Notes under the pieces: model-generated | Databases searched by the model: none | The model's input: the letters and a program-made list of their open reading frames with translations, nothing else | Told to the model about the DNA's origin: nothing | DNA from: Microbulbifer rhizosphaerae | GTDB lineage: Bacteria > Pseudomonadota > Gammaproteobacteria > Pseudomonadales > Cellvibrionaceae | Length of the DNA stretch: 64,000 nucleotides | Assembly: GCF_014191725.1 (NCBI RefSeq) | Contig: NZ_JACHWZ010000014.1 | Span: 79,588-143,587, forward strand | Direction: 5' to 3' | Made by a program: the position numbers and the translations under genes | In this document: positions 18,022 to 26,048 of the stretch, one piece after another | Numbering within the stretch: position 1 is the first letter of the stretch | Layout of the letters: each line of letters starts with the position of its first letter

Positions 18022-18245
18022 TGGATAGGCTGGCGGAACTGAACACACGAGTGGAGGAACTGGAGAGTCGCCTGGCTTTCCAAGAGGATACCCTGGCCCA
18101 ACTCAACGATGTGATCGCGGCCCAGGATGTGAATATCCGCGCCCTGGTGGCCCGATTGAAGGAGCTGGGTGACAAGTACCGGGACCTTTCTTTCGAGCTG
18201 CAGAGCGGGGACGAGAAGCAGGACGAAAAACCGCCCCATTACTGA
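18021..18245 (+). CDS. slyX: SlyX family protein
   Basis: The 74-residue protein is a near-continuous coiled coil with heptad spacing (LNTRVEELESRLAFQEDTLAQLNDVIAAQ). It matches SlyX in length and in the LxxRVxxLExxxAFQExxxxxLN pattern. The C-terminus is short and charged (DEKQDEKPPHY). SlyX is widespread in gammaproteobacteria and has no established function. The ATG at 18021 shares its A with the TGA of the upstream hydrolase; a GTG one codon earlier is also possible. Confidence 0.9.
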   Translation: MDRLAELNTRVEELESRLAFQEDTLAQLNDVIAAQDVNIRALVARLKELGDKYRDLSFELQSGDEKQDEKPPHY

Positions 18246-18887
18246 AATTCTGTCGCAATATTTGGTACGTCAGTACCCTAATTGCTGTGCCGCAGGCTTC
18301 CATTTCGGTTAATTAGAAACTTTTCTAAAAAAAGCCTTTCCCTTCCCAATATCAAGTATTGACAAACTTTTTTCCACATGCCGAGGGGGACTGGGCGATA
18401 GGCTTGGTTACTCTGGTGAAATTGGTACGCTAGGGCTTGAAATCCCTATAACTTATTGTTTTTTAAAGAGAAAAATAAGAAGTTTAAAAAGTGGGCAAAT
18501 TGCTGGGGACGAGAGTTCGCGCCGCTTGGCGTTCCCTTTTCCCGGTTCATTCACAGAGTTATCCACAGAAATTGTGGAAGACAGCCGTTCGAGCGACCAC
18601 TGTGCCACCCGCGGCGGCATACTCACCGGCCTGACCACTTCCAGACATTTTCCTTTCAATAATTGTGGGCTGGCCGGTAGACCTGCTTCCCATTTCCGCC
18701 TAGTCTTCTGTTCCGAAAAAAGGGGGCCGGATTCAGCTTACAGACAGCTGGTTGCGGCAATACTCCCTCCCGGATCGGGGAGGCTAACAGCCTGTCAAAC
18801 TTGGGACTGTCCCAAGTTTGACAGGCTGTTACTCTTCCCAAATCTCGACACCCGTTCACCGATAGCAAGTGTTTAGGAGAACCTTAC
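18246..18887. other. 640-bp intergenic region without a convincing gene
   Basis: The first half is more A/T-rich than its surroundings and holds short T and A runs. I see no family-like open frame on either strand. A single TTATCCACA (18559-18567) matches the DnaA-box consensus. A short stretch at 18411-18453 looks like part of a tRNA D-arm and anticodon arm but has no T-arm. A perfect 23-bp inverted repeat lies at 18785-18831, about 55 bp before the ompA-like ATG. The ompA-like promoter and leader probably lie at the end of this region, after the palindrome. Confidence 0.6.
18785..18831. repeat. Perfect 23-bp inverted repeat with 1-base spacer
   Basis: Bases 18785-18807 are the exact reverse complement of 18809-18831, separated by one T. 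The arms begin TAACAGCCTGTC and end at the centre with TTGGGAC. It is not followed by a T run on either strand, so it is not a standard terminator. It lies 57 bp upstream of the ompA-like start, where a cruciform or RNA hairpin could affect expression. Confidence 0.85.
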
Positions 18888-19538
18888 ATGAAAAAATGGG
18901 TAGCAATTTTCGCATTGGGCTCACTGGTGGGCTGTACTACGCTGGACCCTTATACAGGGGAAAGCAAAACCAGCAATGTGGCCAAGGGCGCCGGCGCTGG
19001 CGCCGTAGCGGGGGCCATCCTCGGTGCAGCTACCGCGAGCAAGAAGGACCGCAAAAAAGGCGCGATCACCGGCGCCGTGGGTGGTGCGGCTATCGGTGGC
19101 GGCATCGGCTACTATATGGACCGCCAGGAAGCGGCCTTGCGCCAGCGTCTGGAAGGCACGGGTGTGCGGGTGCAGCGCGAGGGCGACAATATTCGCCTGA
19201 TTATGCCCGGCAATATTACCTTTGCCACTGACCGCGCCGAAATCCGTACCGACTTCTACGACACCCTGGACTCCGTGGTGATCGTGCTGAAGGAGTTCGA
19301 CCAGACCGCCATCCGTGTCAGTGGCCATACCGACAGCACCGGCTCCGATGTCTACAACCAGACCCTGAGTGAGCGTCGTGCAAACTCTGTCTCCAGCTTC
19401 TTCAGCGGTCGCGGTGTAGCCAGTGGCCGTGTACAAGCGGTGGGTTACGGCGAGCGCTATCCCATCGCCAGCAACGACTCGGAATCCGGTCGCCAGGCGA
19501 ACCGCCGGGTGGAGCTGGAGTTGCTGCCGCTCAAATAA
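18888..19538 (+). CDS. OmpA-family lipoprotein (YiaD-like)
   Basis: The 216-residue protein starts MKKWVAIFALGSLVGC, a lipoprotein signal with lipobox LVGC and Cys at 16. A glycine-rich segment follows (AGAGAVAGAILGAATA and GAVGGAAIGGGIGYYMD), typical of the YMGG/glycine-zipper region in YiaD-like proteins. The C-terminal OmpA domain has ITFATDRAEIRTDFY, VSGHTDSTGSDVYNQTLSERRANSV and NRRVELEL, with the Asp and Arg that bind diaminopimelate in peptidoglycan. It probably tethers the outer membrane to the wall. GGAG precedes the ATG. Two copies of a repeat module follow immediately. Confidence 0.93.
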   Translation: MKKWVAIFALGSLVGCTTLDPYTGESKTSNVAKGAGAGAVAGAILGAATASKKDRKKGAITGAVGGAAIGGGIGYYMDRQEAALRQRLEGTGVRVQREGDNIRLIMPGNITFATDRAEIRTDFYDTLDSVVIVLKEFDQTAIRVSGHTDSTGSDVYNQTLSERRANSVSSFFSGRGVASGRVQAVGYGERYPIASNDSESGRQANRRVELELLPLK

Positions 19539-19546
19539 TGTGAGAC

Positions 19547-19735
19547 AAAACGGCAGGACAGCCGTTTTGGACGCCGAAGGCGCCCGAAGGGCGAGGGCTA
19601 CGGATGGCCCGAGTCACTAAACGGCAGGGCCGAAGGCGCCGTGAATGCCTGGAGCGGCCGGAACGCCGTTTTGGACGCCGAAGGCGCCCGAAGGGCGAGC
19701 GGTTCGGCGCTCCGAGCCATGGATGGCCCGAGTCA
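19547..19735. repeat. Two tandem internal modules of the dispersed folded repeat
   Basis: Copy one (19547-19616) starts with hairpin AAAACGGC/GCCGTTTT, then GGACGCCGAAGG, GCCCGAAGGGC and GGATGGCCCGAGTCA. Copy two (19619-19735) has the same order, but the first hairpin encloses a ~39-nt insert and the last loop is longer. The same modules occur inside the full elements at 23095-23278 and 42680-42875, with different stem sequences that still pair. The outer terminal arms of the full element are missing here. Confidence 0.8.
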
Positions 19736-19779
19736 CAAAGGGTATCCTACAGATGCTTTTTTGTTTGGGAGGAAACAGA

Positions 19780-20232
19780 GTGGCGAAGACAATACCGGCC
19801 GCAATAGCCGCGATTGCACTCAGCCTGTCGGCGCTCTGTATCTCGCAGGAATCTCTGGAGGCAGGGGAAGAGCGAGGCGACACTTTCGCCGAGCGCTTTG
19901 CGGAGGCGGAACTGGTGGCTCAGGTGCAGATCGCCGGAGTTCACCGCGATGTGGACAGCGCCCTCTCCGAACCGGGCATGGTGGCGCTTCTCGGCTATGT
20001 TTACTCCGCGGTTTCCCATCAAGTGTGGAAAGGTGAAGCCAATCGCCTGATTGCCTTTCGGTTGGGGCTGGACGCCTGTGAACAAAAACTGGAAAAGGGC
20101 GCCCGCTATCTCATTTTCGCTCGCCCGGATAGCCGTGGCCGCCTCCAACTATATAGTTGTGACGCGGTAATCCCCGAGGCTGAAGCCGCCCCCTTGCTCG
20201 CCCGTCTCAAGGAATTCGATCTGCAGGGCTGA
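19780..20232 (+). CDS. Exported protein, possibly NTR/TIMP-like
   Basis: The ~150-residue protein has a signal peptide (MAKTIPAAIAAIALSLSALCIS). The rest has the order LVAQVQIAGV, then VSHQVWKGEANRLIAFRLGLDACEQKLEKGARYLIFARPD, then LYSCDAVIPEAEAAPLLARL. The A-x-V-x-x-G-V, VWKG and G-x-x-YL-x-FA elements with two Cys resemble bacterial NTR/TIMP-like extracellular proteins; that assignment is tentative. GTG 19780 was chosen because GGGAGG lies 7 bases upstream and it places the signal peptide at the N-terminus. An ATG at 19753 in the same frame is possible but adds residues before the signal peptide. The function is unknown. Confidence 0.65.
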   Translation: MAKTIPAAIAAIALSLSALCISQESLEAGEERGDTFAERFAEAELVAQVQIAGVHRDVDSALSEPGMVALLGYVYSAVSHQVWKGEANRLIAFRLGLDACEQKLEKGARYLIFARPDSRGRLQLYSCDAVIPEAEAAPLLARLKEFDLQG

Positions 20233-20390
20233 TAACGGCCCGGTCTTGTTGTAGATACTCTGTTTCAAATCAACTTCTTGATCTCCGGCCTCATTGTGGG
20301 GGCGCCGGCATAAGTGTCTACACTCCGGTGATGACTGGAAACAATCCTCAAGGTTGGCGAGCGTCGTAGGGATTGCAAGGAGGCTTCCAA

Positions 20391-20915
20391 ATGGCAAAAG
20401 ATCCGGCTTTTAAAAAGCAGGATGAAAACAGGGGCACTGAGATCGCGGATTATTGGCCGCTGTTCAGCCTGATCCTCGTCTCCCTATTGGCTGGAGTGGC
20501 TATCGCTGTCTCCACCCGCGGTGACATGATTGCCGGCATGCATTACGCGATGGGGTTTTTCCTGTGCGTTTTTGCACTCTTGAAGCTTTTCCACCCCACG
20601 GCTTTCGCCGACGGCTTTGAAATGTACGACCTGCTCGCCAAACGAAGCCGGCTGTACGGCTATCTGTACCCGGTGATCGAGCTCATTCTGGGCCTTGGCT
20701 TTCTGTCGATGCTATTTCCCCAGGTTGTCTATGCCGCAACCATCCTGATACTGGGTTTTGGCGCCATCGGCGTAATCAGCGCCCTCCGCCGGGGGCTCGA
20801 TATCAATTGCCCCTGTATGGGCTCCATCCTCGACGTGCCGCTCAGCACAGTAACCCTGACAGAGGACCTGGGCATGGTGGTAATGGCCATCATCATGTGG
20901 TCGATGCGGCTGTAG
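20391..20915 (+). CDS. MauE/DoxX-like redox-associated membrane protein
   Basis: The 174-residue protein has four to five membrane helices (LFSLILVSLLAGVAIAV, MGFFLCVFALLKLF, LYPVIELILGLGFLSMLF, VVYAATILILGFGAIGVISAL). After these comes LDINCPCMGSILDVPLSTVTLTED, where the CPC pair and the following VPLSTVTL are typical of MauE-like members of the DoxX superfamily. MauE is needed for disulfide formation in methylamine dehydrogenase, but this protein is not in a mau cluster. A role in membrane thiol or metal handling is inference. The start follows AAGGAGGCTTCCAA. Confidence 0.75.
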   Translation: MAKDPAFKKQDENRGTEIADYWPLFSLILVSLLAGVAIAVSTRGDMIAGMHYAMGFFLCVFALLKLFHPTAFADGFEMYDLLAKRSRLYGYLYPVIELILGLGFLSMLFPQVVYAATILILGFGAIGVISALRRGLDINCPCMGSILDVPLSTVTLTEDLGMVVMAIIMWSMRL

Positions 20916-21257
20916 AATAGGCGGCCGGGTAGCACTTCAATTCCCATGTGCCCACTCCAGAGCCCCCTGCTTCCGGCCACTTGCTCATGCATTGTGGAAG
21001 CGATTCTGCCGAAGAGGCCTATAAAACCTTCGGTTCTACTCCCGCCTACATTTACAACAATCCAAACTTAGCAGAGGAATAATGTTCCTTGAAGAACCCC
21101 AATCACGGGTTATTCTTATCAATATGGCGTCGTCTTCTTCCGCCGTTGTGCATTTGGTGAAGAATGGATTGGCACCAAAGGGCTCGGGCAGGGGCGTATT
21201 GTTTCGCCAAAACTGAGCCTCCGTACACGCAACAGCCAGGGGTCAACAGGTGGGTTT
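20916..21257. other. 340-bp intergenic region
   Basis: I see no family-like gene here. A 31-codon frame at 20987-21082 (MHCGSDSAEEAYKTFGSTPA...) has no clear ribosome site and is most likely chance. AAGAACCCC at about 21091 and GGGTTATTCTT form a weak bulged hairpin that could end transcription from the MauE-like gene. The last 60 bp presumably carry the promoter and leader of the acidic membrane-anchored protein at 21258. Confidence 0.5.
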
Positions 21258-21710
21258 ATGAAAAAGCTACTGCTTCCGCTGATTATTTTGCTGCTGATTA
21301 TCGGCTATTTTATGTCGCGTGATCGCGACGATTCCGCGAAGGATGCCTACGACTCGCTCGAAACGCCCGAGAGTGAACAGATGACACCGCCGGATAACAG
21401 ATCCCCCGACGAGGGAACCATGCCCCGCGAGGAAAGCACACCGCCGGATAGGGATACGCCCCGGGAACCCGACCAACCCGATACCACACCGCCGGGCGAC
21501 GATACCAGCGACTCCCTGATGAATAAGACCGAAGATGCCGCCACCGATGCCGGGGAGGCATTGGGAGACGTGACGGAAAAGGCGGGCAGTGCAGTTGAAG
21601 AGGCCGGTGACGCGGCTAAGAAGGCGGCTGAACGGGCGGCGGAAAAGTTACGCGGTGAAGATGCCGCCGAAGAGGATTCCTCCTCGGAGGAAGAGCCGCA
21701 GGGCAATTGA
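21258..21710 (+). CDS. Membrane-anchored low-complexity acidic protein
   Basis: The 150-residue protein has one N-terminal hydrophobic segment (MKKLLLPLIILLLIIGYFMS), then a Pro/Asp/Glu/Thr-rich stretch (about 20-95) and an Ala/Glu/Lys helix (AGEALGDVTEKAGSAVEEAGDAAKKAAERAAEKLRGED). The helix resembles the amphipathic repeats of YtxH or LEA-like proteins. The tail is strongly acidic (DAAEEDSSSEEEPQGN). The hydrophobic segment is probably an uncleaved anchor, with the disordered tail in the periplasm. No family is recognised. The start follows GGTGGGTTT. Confidence 0.65.
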   Translation: MKKLLLPLIILLLIIGYFMSRDRDDSAKDAYDSLETPESEQMTPPDNRSPDEGTMPREESTPPDRDTPREPDQPDTTPPGDDTSDSLMNKTEDAATDAGEALGDVTEKAGSAVEEAGDAAKKAAERAAEKLRGEDAAEEDSSSEEEPQGN

Positions 21711-21776
21711 TGGCACTAGTGCTGAGTGGAGGTCGCGACAGATTCGCGGCTTCTACCCGGTAGCCGGTGACAATTG

Positions 21777-22145
21777 ATGATAGAACACTACTGGCACTGC
21801 GATCACTCGGTGCTCGAAATTTGTCCCCTGGGGCCGCTGCAGGAAACAGATTTCCAGGCCCTGGAGGCGCAGGTGGATCCGGTGATCAGTGAACACGGCT
21901 GCCTGGCCGGATTGCTGATCAATGCGGCCCATTTTCCCGGCTGGGAGAGTTTTGCCGCACTGATCTCACACTGCGTCTTCATACGCGACTATCACAAGCG
22001 TATCCATAAAATTGCCGTTGTATCCGATCACACATTATTGGGCTTTATGCCCCGGCTGGTGGACCACTTTGTCGGCGCCGAGGTGCGGCCTTTCCCCGCC
22101 GATGGCTACCAGCAGGCGCTGAACTGGCTGGCCGAACCGGGGTAG
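21777..22145 (+). CDS. STAS/SpoIIAA-like protein
   Basis: The 122-residue protein fits the SpoIIAA-like family (STAS/SEC14 fold): VLEICPLGPLQETDFQALEAQVDPVI, then CLAGLLINAAHFPGWESFAALISHCVFIRDYHKRIHKIAVVSD and HFVGAEVRPFPADGYQQALNWL. The alternating beta strands and helices are clear. Members are small cytoplasmic proteins, often stress-associated, of unproven function. The ATG at 21777 follows a TTG codon that could also serve as start. It lies 66 bp downstream of the acidic membrane protein gene. Confidence 0.8.
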   Translation: MIEHYWHCDHSVLEICPLGPLQETDFQALEAQVDPVISEHGCLAGLLINAAHFPGWESFAALISHCVFIRDYHKRIHKIAVVSDHTLLGFMPRLVDHFVGAEVRPFPADGYQQALNWLAEPG

Positions 22146-22280
22146 GAGCGGTCATGCCGGCGAACGAGGCCGGCCATTACTCCACCGTCCATCGCCACAC
22201 GGCGGACCCAAAACACAGGTTTGGCCTTGCCCCGATAGTCAGTTAGCATCCCCGTCCTCTAAGACAACCCGGAACTTTCC

Positions 22281-23084
22281 TTGATCGATCAACTGGCTAT
22301 AACCGCTAGCGCCGCCGAGTGGTTGCCGGCCGCGCGACAGCTGGCGGGCGAATTGCAATTGCGCTGTCTGGATTGCGCGGAGCCGAGCCGGCTGGATGCG
22401 CCGGCTTTCGTATTGCAGCGGGGCGAACGCCTGCAGCTGTGCGCCACCGGGCGCAAGGCGCCCGGACCGGTTTTCGTGGATTTTGTCGGCGGCACCGCCG
22501 CGCACCGGCGCAAATACGGTGGGGGTAAAGGTCAGCAGATTGCCAAAGCAGTTGGCCTGCGCAGCGGATTTTATCCGGGCGTGGTAGATGCCACCGCAGG
22601 GCTCGGTCGGGACGCCTTCGTACTCGCCTCGCTCGGCTGCAAAGTACATATGCTGGAGCGCAATCCGGTGGTGCGCGCGCTCCTGCGCGACGGCCTGGAG
22701 CGATTGCAGAATGCCGCCCTGGAAGACGTCGAGCTGGCCCCGATAGCACAGCGCCTCGGCCTTGAAGAGAGCGACGTTTCTGCGCGGGACTGGCTGCAGG
22801 ATCAGGCGCCGGAATCGATTCCGGTGGTCTACCTGGACCCGATGTTTCCGGAGCGCGGCAAGAGCGCCGGGGTAAAGAAGGAAATGGCGGCCTTCCACCA
22901 ACTGGTGGGCAGCGATGAAGATGCGGACGGCCTGCTGGAGCCGGCCCTGGCAGCCTGCTACTACCGCACGGTGGTAAAGCGGCCGCGGCTTGCACCCTGC
23001 CTGGCGGGGAGAAAGCCGGCGTTATCGTTGGAGGGGAAGTCGGGTCGTTTCGATATCTACACCAAGCACGGCGTACCGGGGTAA
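22281..23084 (+). CDS. rsmJ: 16S rRNA (guanine1516-N2)-methyltransferase RsmJ
   Basis: The 267-residue protein has the RsmJ (formerly YhiQ/DUF548) layout: an N-terminal region with [29 protein letters not shown], the SAM site [28 protein letters not shown], and the catalytic-type motif [15 protein letters not shown]. The C-terminal [13 protein letters not shown] is also conserved. It uses SAM to methylate G1516 of 16S rRNA. The start is TTG at 22281, consistent with the family N-terminus; no better ATG is available. A folded repeat element starts 10 bases after the stop. Confidence 0.94.
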   Translation: MIDQLAITASAAEWLPAARQLAGELQLRCLDCAEPSRLDAPAFVLQRGERLQLCATGRKAPGPVFVDFVGGTAAHRRKYGGGKGQQIAKAVGLRSGFYPGVVDATAGLGRDAFVLASLGCKVHMLERNPVVRALLRDGLERLQNAALEDVELAPIAQRLGLEESDVSARDWLQDQAPESIPVVYLDPMFPERGKSAGVKKEMAAFHQLVGSDEDADGLLEPALAACYYRTVVKRPRLAPCLAGRKPALSLEGKSGRFDIYTKHGVPG

Positions 23085-23094
23085 GCAACTGGGC

Positions 23095-23278
23095 GATCCT
23101 GCTGCCGAGGGCTTTTGCGGTACACGGGCTGGGTGTCCCCCTTAAATACAATCCCTGCACGGCATCCATGCCTCACAAATCTGCCGGAGCAGATTTGGAC
23201 GCCGAAGGTGCCCGTAGGGCGAGCGCCAGGGATGGCGCGAGTCATACGGTCCCGCAAAAAGCCCCCGACATCAGGATC
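23095..23278. repeat. Full-length copy of a dispersed multi-stem folded element
   Basis: Terminal arms GATCCTGCTGCCGAGGG and CCCCGACATCAGGATC pair, and pairing continues inward through CTTTTGCGG/CCGCAAAAAG. Inside are GGCATCCATGCC, AAATCTGC/GCAGATTT (23177-23184 with 23189-23196), GCCCGTAGGGC and GCGCC/GGCGC stems in that order. The copy at 42680-42875 has the same order and spacing, but many stem bases differ in both arms together. No coding sequence is evident inside. Confidence 0.85.
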
Positions 23279-23378
23279 TTCTCATCACGGTTATATTGCT
23301 TAACCGAACGGCATTAGAGGCTGAACCCGTGGCTTTTAGGAGGGCGAATACAGGATTCCCCAGTGGGTCATTGAGTGA

Positions 23379-24764
23379 TTAACAGTTGACGGCGTTGACC
23401 GCCAGCCCCCCCAACGATGTCTCCTTGTACTTGCTCTGCATATCCACACCGGTCTGGCGCATGGTCTCGATCACGCTGTCGAGCGGCACGATATGTGCGC
23501 CGTCGCCGCGAAGGGAGAGTCGGGCGGCGTTGATGGCTTTGACTGCGCCCATGGTGTTGCGCTCGATACAGGGTACCTGCACCAGGCCGCCGATGGGGTC
23601 ACAGGTGAGCCCCAGATTGTGTTCCATGCCGATTTCCGCGGCGTTTTCGATCTGCTGGTTGCTGCCGCCCTGGACCGCGGCCAGGCCAGCGGAGGCCATG
23701 GAGCAGGCCACGCCGATTTCGCCCTGGCAGCCCACTTCCGCGGCGGAGATGGAGGCGTTCCTTTTGAAAAGCATGCCGATGGCCCCGGCAGTGAGCAGAA
23801 ATTTCGCTACTTGGTCCTTCAGCTCGCCGTGCTTTTCCGGGTTGTGCACGAACTGCACATAGTAGGCGATCACCGCGGGAATCACCCCAGCAGCGCCGTT
23901 GGTGGGAGAGGTGACGATACGCCCGCGGGCCGCGTTTTCCTCATTCACCGCCAGGGCGAAAAGGCTGACCCAGTCGAGAATCGCCAGCCCCTGGTTGCGC
24001 TCCTCCTCGGGCTGTTTGCTCAGTTCGCGATAGAGTTCCGCCGCGCGCCGGCGCACATTCAGGCCACCGGGCAGTAATCCCTGCTCGCGGCAGCCGCGCT
24101 GGATGGAGGAATTCATTACCTCCCAGATATTCCACAGTTGCTGTTTGATTTCCTCTTCGCTGCGGAAAGCCTTTTCATTGGCCATGGCCAGTTCGGCAAT
24201 GCTCCAGTGATGTTTTTCGCACAGCTCCATCAACTGCTTTGCGGAGTTGAAATCGTAGGGCAGCAGGGTGGCTATCTGATCCTTGTGGGCGAAATCCTCC
24301 TCCGACAATACGAAGCCACCGCCGATGGAAAAATAGCTGCGCTCGAAAAGCAGTTCGCCATCGGCATAGGCCTGGCAGGTCATGCCGTTGGCATGCTGGG
24401 GCAGAAATTCCTCCATGTGTAAGACCAGGTCGCGGTCGCGAACAAATCTGATGTTTTTATCGAGGTTCAGCCGCAATTGCCGCTCCTGATCAATCTGTGC
24501 GAGCTTGTGGTCGATGGCGTCCACATCGATGGTGTCCGGAGCCTCGCCGAGCAGACCCATCAGCACGGCCATATCGGTGCCGTGGCCGATACCGGTAAGG
24601 GCCAGGGAGCCGTACAGGTGGACCTGTACCCGGTCGGTATTCTGCAGCTGTTGTCGGTCTGCCAGGTCCCGGACAAACTGCCGCGCCGCTACCATAGGGC
24701 CTACGGTGTGGGAACTGGAGGGGCCTACGCCGATTTTGAAAAGTTCGAAAACGCTGATGCTCAT
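23379..24764 (-). CDS. sdaA: L-serine ammonia-lyase (iron-sulfur type)
   Basis: The 461-residue protein begins [24 protein letters not shown], the family start. It includes [86 protein letters not shown] and the tail [22 protein letters not shown]. The conserved Cys residues in GVACS, LTCDP and VPCIE fit the [4Fe-4S] ligands. It deaminates L-serine to pyruvate and ammonia. Length matches single-chain SdaA/SdaB (~455). The start at 24764 excludes an upstream stretch that is only a REP element. Confidence 0.96.
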   Translation of the reverse strand: MSISVFELFKIGVGPSSSHTVGPMVAARQFVRDLADRQQLQNTDRVQVHLYGSLALTGIGHGTDMAVLMGLLGEAPDTIDVDAIDHKLAQIDQERQLRLNLDKNIRFVRDRDLVLHMEEFLPQHANGMTCQAYADGELLFERSYFSIGGGFVLSEEDFAHKDQIATLLPYDFNSAKQLMELCEKHHWSIAELAMANEKAFRSEEEIKQQLWNIWEVMNSSIQRGCREQGLLPGGLNVRRRAAELYRELSKQPEEERNQGLAILDWVSLFALAVNEENAARGRIVTSPTNGAAGVIPAVIAYYVQFVHNPEKHGELKDQVAKFLLTAGAIGMLFKRNASISAAEVGCQGEIGVACSMASAGLAAVQGGSNQQIENAAEIGMEHNLGLTCDPIGGLVQVPCIERNTMGAVKAINAARLSLRGDGAHIVPLDSVIETMRQTGVDMQSKYKETSLGGLAVNAVNC

Positions 24765-24791
24765 ACAGTACACAAAGCCGGTTTGCTGTTT

Positions 24792-24827
24792 TGTAGGAGC
24801 GGCGGATGGCCGCCCGCCGCTCCTACA
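24792..24827. repeat. REP palindrome (GTAGGAGCGG family)
   Basis: TGTAGGAGCGGCGG at 24792-24805 pairs perfectly with its inverted copy at 24814-24827 around an 8-base loop. It sits 28 bp upstream of the sdaA start, in the leader. It belongs to the same family as 9185-9309, 25964-26036, 30999-31060 and 53292-53364. Confidence 0.85.
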
Positions 24828-24971
24828 GGGGAGGGTGCTTGCACCATTTAGGGGCGAACTTTGCCGATATGGTAGTGACAATCAAGGCGTCCGGCGATAT
24901 TCCACACAAAATTCTACAGGTGGGTTATCTGGCAGAATAAACGGGCTTCAATTGCCGCTGGAAGGCAGAAG

Positions 24972-25949
24972 CTACGGCGCATTCGCGACCAGAACAGCGC
25001 GTTTGGGAGCGGGGTGACCTTCCGCGGTCTTGTCCGGGGATTCCGGGTCGAGAAAGTCCGCCAGGGATTCGAAGCGCATCCAGTCCGTGCGGCGTTGCTC
25101 GCCGAGGTTGGTGGTGCCCACATCCACCGTGCGGGGATTTTCAAAGCCACACTTGCGCAACCAGCTCTCCAGGGTGGCGGTGCTGGGGATAAACCACACA
25201 TTGCGCATCTTGGCGTAGCGATCTTTAGGGACAAGGCAATCACCGGGCTCACCGTCGATCACCAGAGTTTCCAGCAGCAGCTGACCACCGGGGCGCAGTG
25301 TGTCGCGCAATTCGCGCAGGTGATCCATGGGTGAGCGGCGGTGATAGAGCACGCCCATGGAGAAGGTGGTGTCGAAGGCATGGAGTTTGGGCGGCAGTGC
25401 CTCGATGCCCAGGGGCAGCAGGTCCACCGGCTGCTCCCAGCCCAGGTATTTTTTCAGCGCGTAAAACTGGGCGACGTATTTTGCGGAGGGGTCGATGCCG
25501 ATCACCCGCCGCGCGCCGGCGCCGAACTGGCGCCAGCAGTGGTAGCCGTTGCCACAGCCCACATCCAGTACCAGGCGATTTTCCAGTGACTCCAGGTGCG
25601 GTAATACCCGCTCCCATTTCCAGTCGGAGCGCCATTCGGTATCGATAAAGAGATCGAAAATTTCCCAGGGGCCCTTGCGCCAGGGGTGCAGTTTGCGCAA
25701 CTGTTTTTCCAATGCCTGCAATTGTTCCGGGGAGGCATCCGCGGCGCTGCCAATACGCACTTTTTCCCGCAACTCGACAGCGGATGGGGAAATATCCGGC
25801 AGCGCATCGAATGCGGCCCGCCAATCCGGGAGATCCCCCCAGCGCTCGGGGCTGAGACTGGCGGCGATCTGCTCCGGCAGCTGAGCCAGCCAGGGGCGCA
25901 GGGCGGGGATGTGTTGGATGCTGGCGTAGAAGTTGGTGTAGTCGATCAT
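24972..25949 (-). CDS. cmoB: tRNA U34 carboxymethyltransferase CmoB
   Basis: The 325-residue protein is CmoB throughout: KLHPWRKGPWEIFDLFIDTEWRSDWKWERV, the SAM-like site RLVLDVGCGNGYHCWRQFGAGARRVIGIDPS, MGVLYHRRSPMDHLRELRDTLRPGGQL, and FENPRTVDVGTTNLGEQRRTDWM. It transfers the carboxymethyl group from carboxy-SAM to ho5U34 of tRNA, making cmo5U. It lies 99 bp downstream of cmoA in the same direction; a REP fills the gap. cmoM is nearby at 34771. Confidence 0.97.
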   Translation of the reverse strand: MIDYTNFYASIQHIPALRPWLAQLPEQIAASLSPERWGDLPDWRAAFDALPDISPSAVELREKVRIGSAADASPEQLQALEKQLRKLHPWRKGPWEIFDLFIDTEWRSDWKWERVLPHLESLENRLVLDVGCGNGYHCWRQFGAGARRVIGIDPSAKYVAQFYALKKYLGWEQPVDLLPLGIEALPPKLHAFDTTFSMGVLYHRRSPMDHLRELRDTLRPGGQLLLETLVIDGEPGDCLVPKDRYAKMRNVWFIPSTATLESWLRKCGFENPRTVDVGTTNLGEQRRTDWMRFESLADFLDPESPDKTAEGHPAPKRAVLVANAP

Positions 25950-25963
25950 AGTTCAAAGTCGGT

Positions 25964-26036
25964 TGTAGGAGCGGCCTTTACTACGTAGCCAAGCCGATCG
26001 CGGCCATGGGCCGCTCCCGGCCGGACCGCTCCTACA
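25964..26036. repeat. REP element between cmoA and cmoB
   Basis: TGTAGGAGCGG at 25964 and CCGCTCCTACA ending at 26036 form the outer inverted repeat. GATCGCGGCCATGGGCCGC lies between them. It fills nearly the whole cmoA-cmoB gap and could act as an mRNA-stabilising or processing hairpin within the operon. Confidence 0.8.
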
Positions 26037-26048
26037 GGGTGGTTTCGC

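Noticed and set aside
18411..18453. tRNA-like stretch (TGGTGAAATTGGTA then an AGGG-7-CCCT arm)
   Set aside because: The D-arm looks leucine-like while the loop would read UGA, the spacing is short, and there is no T-arm or matching acceptor stem. At most a tRNA remnant.
18559..18567. Perfect DnaA box TTATCCACA
   Set aside because: A single 9-mer is expected by chance about every 130 kb per strand, and no cluster of boxes, dnaA or dnaN is nearby. Not an origin.
20987..21082. 31-codon open frame
   Set aside because: No ribosome site, no signal or membrane segment and no recognised family.
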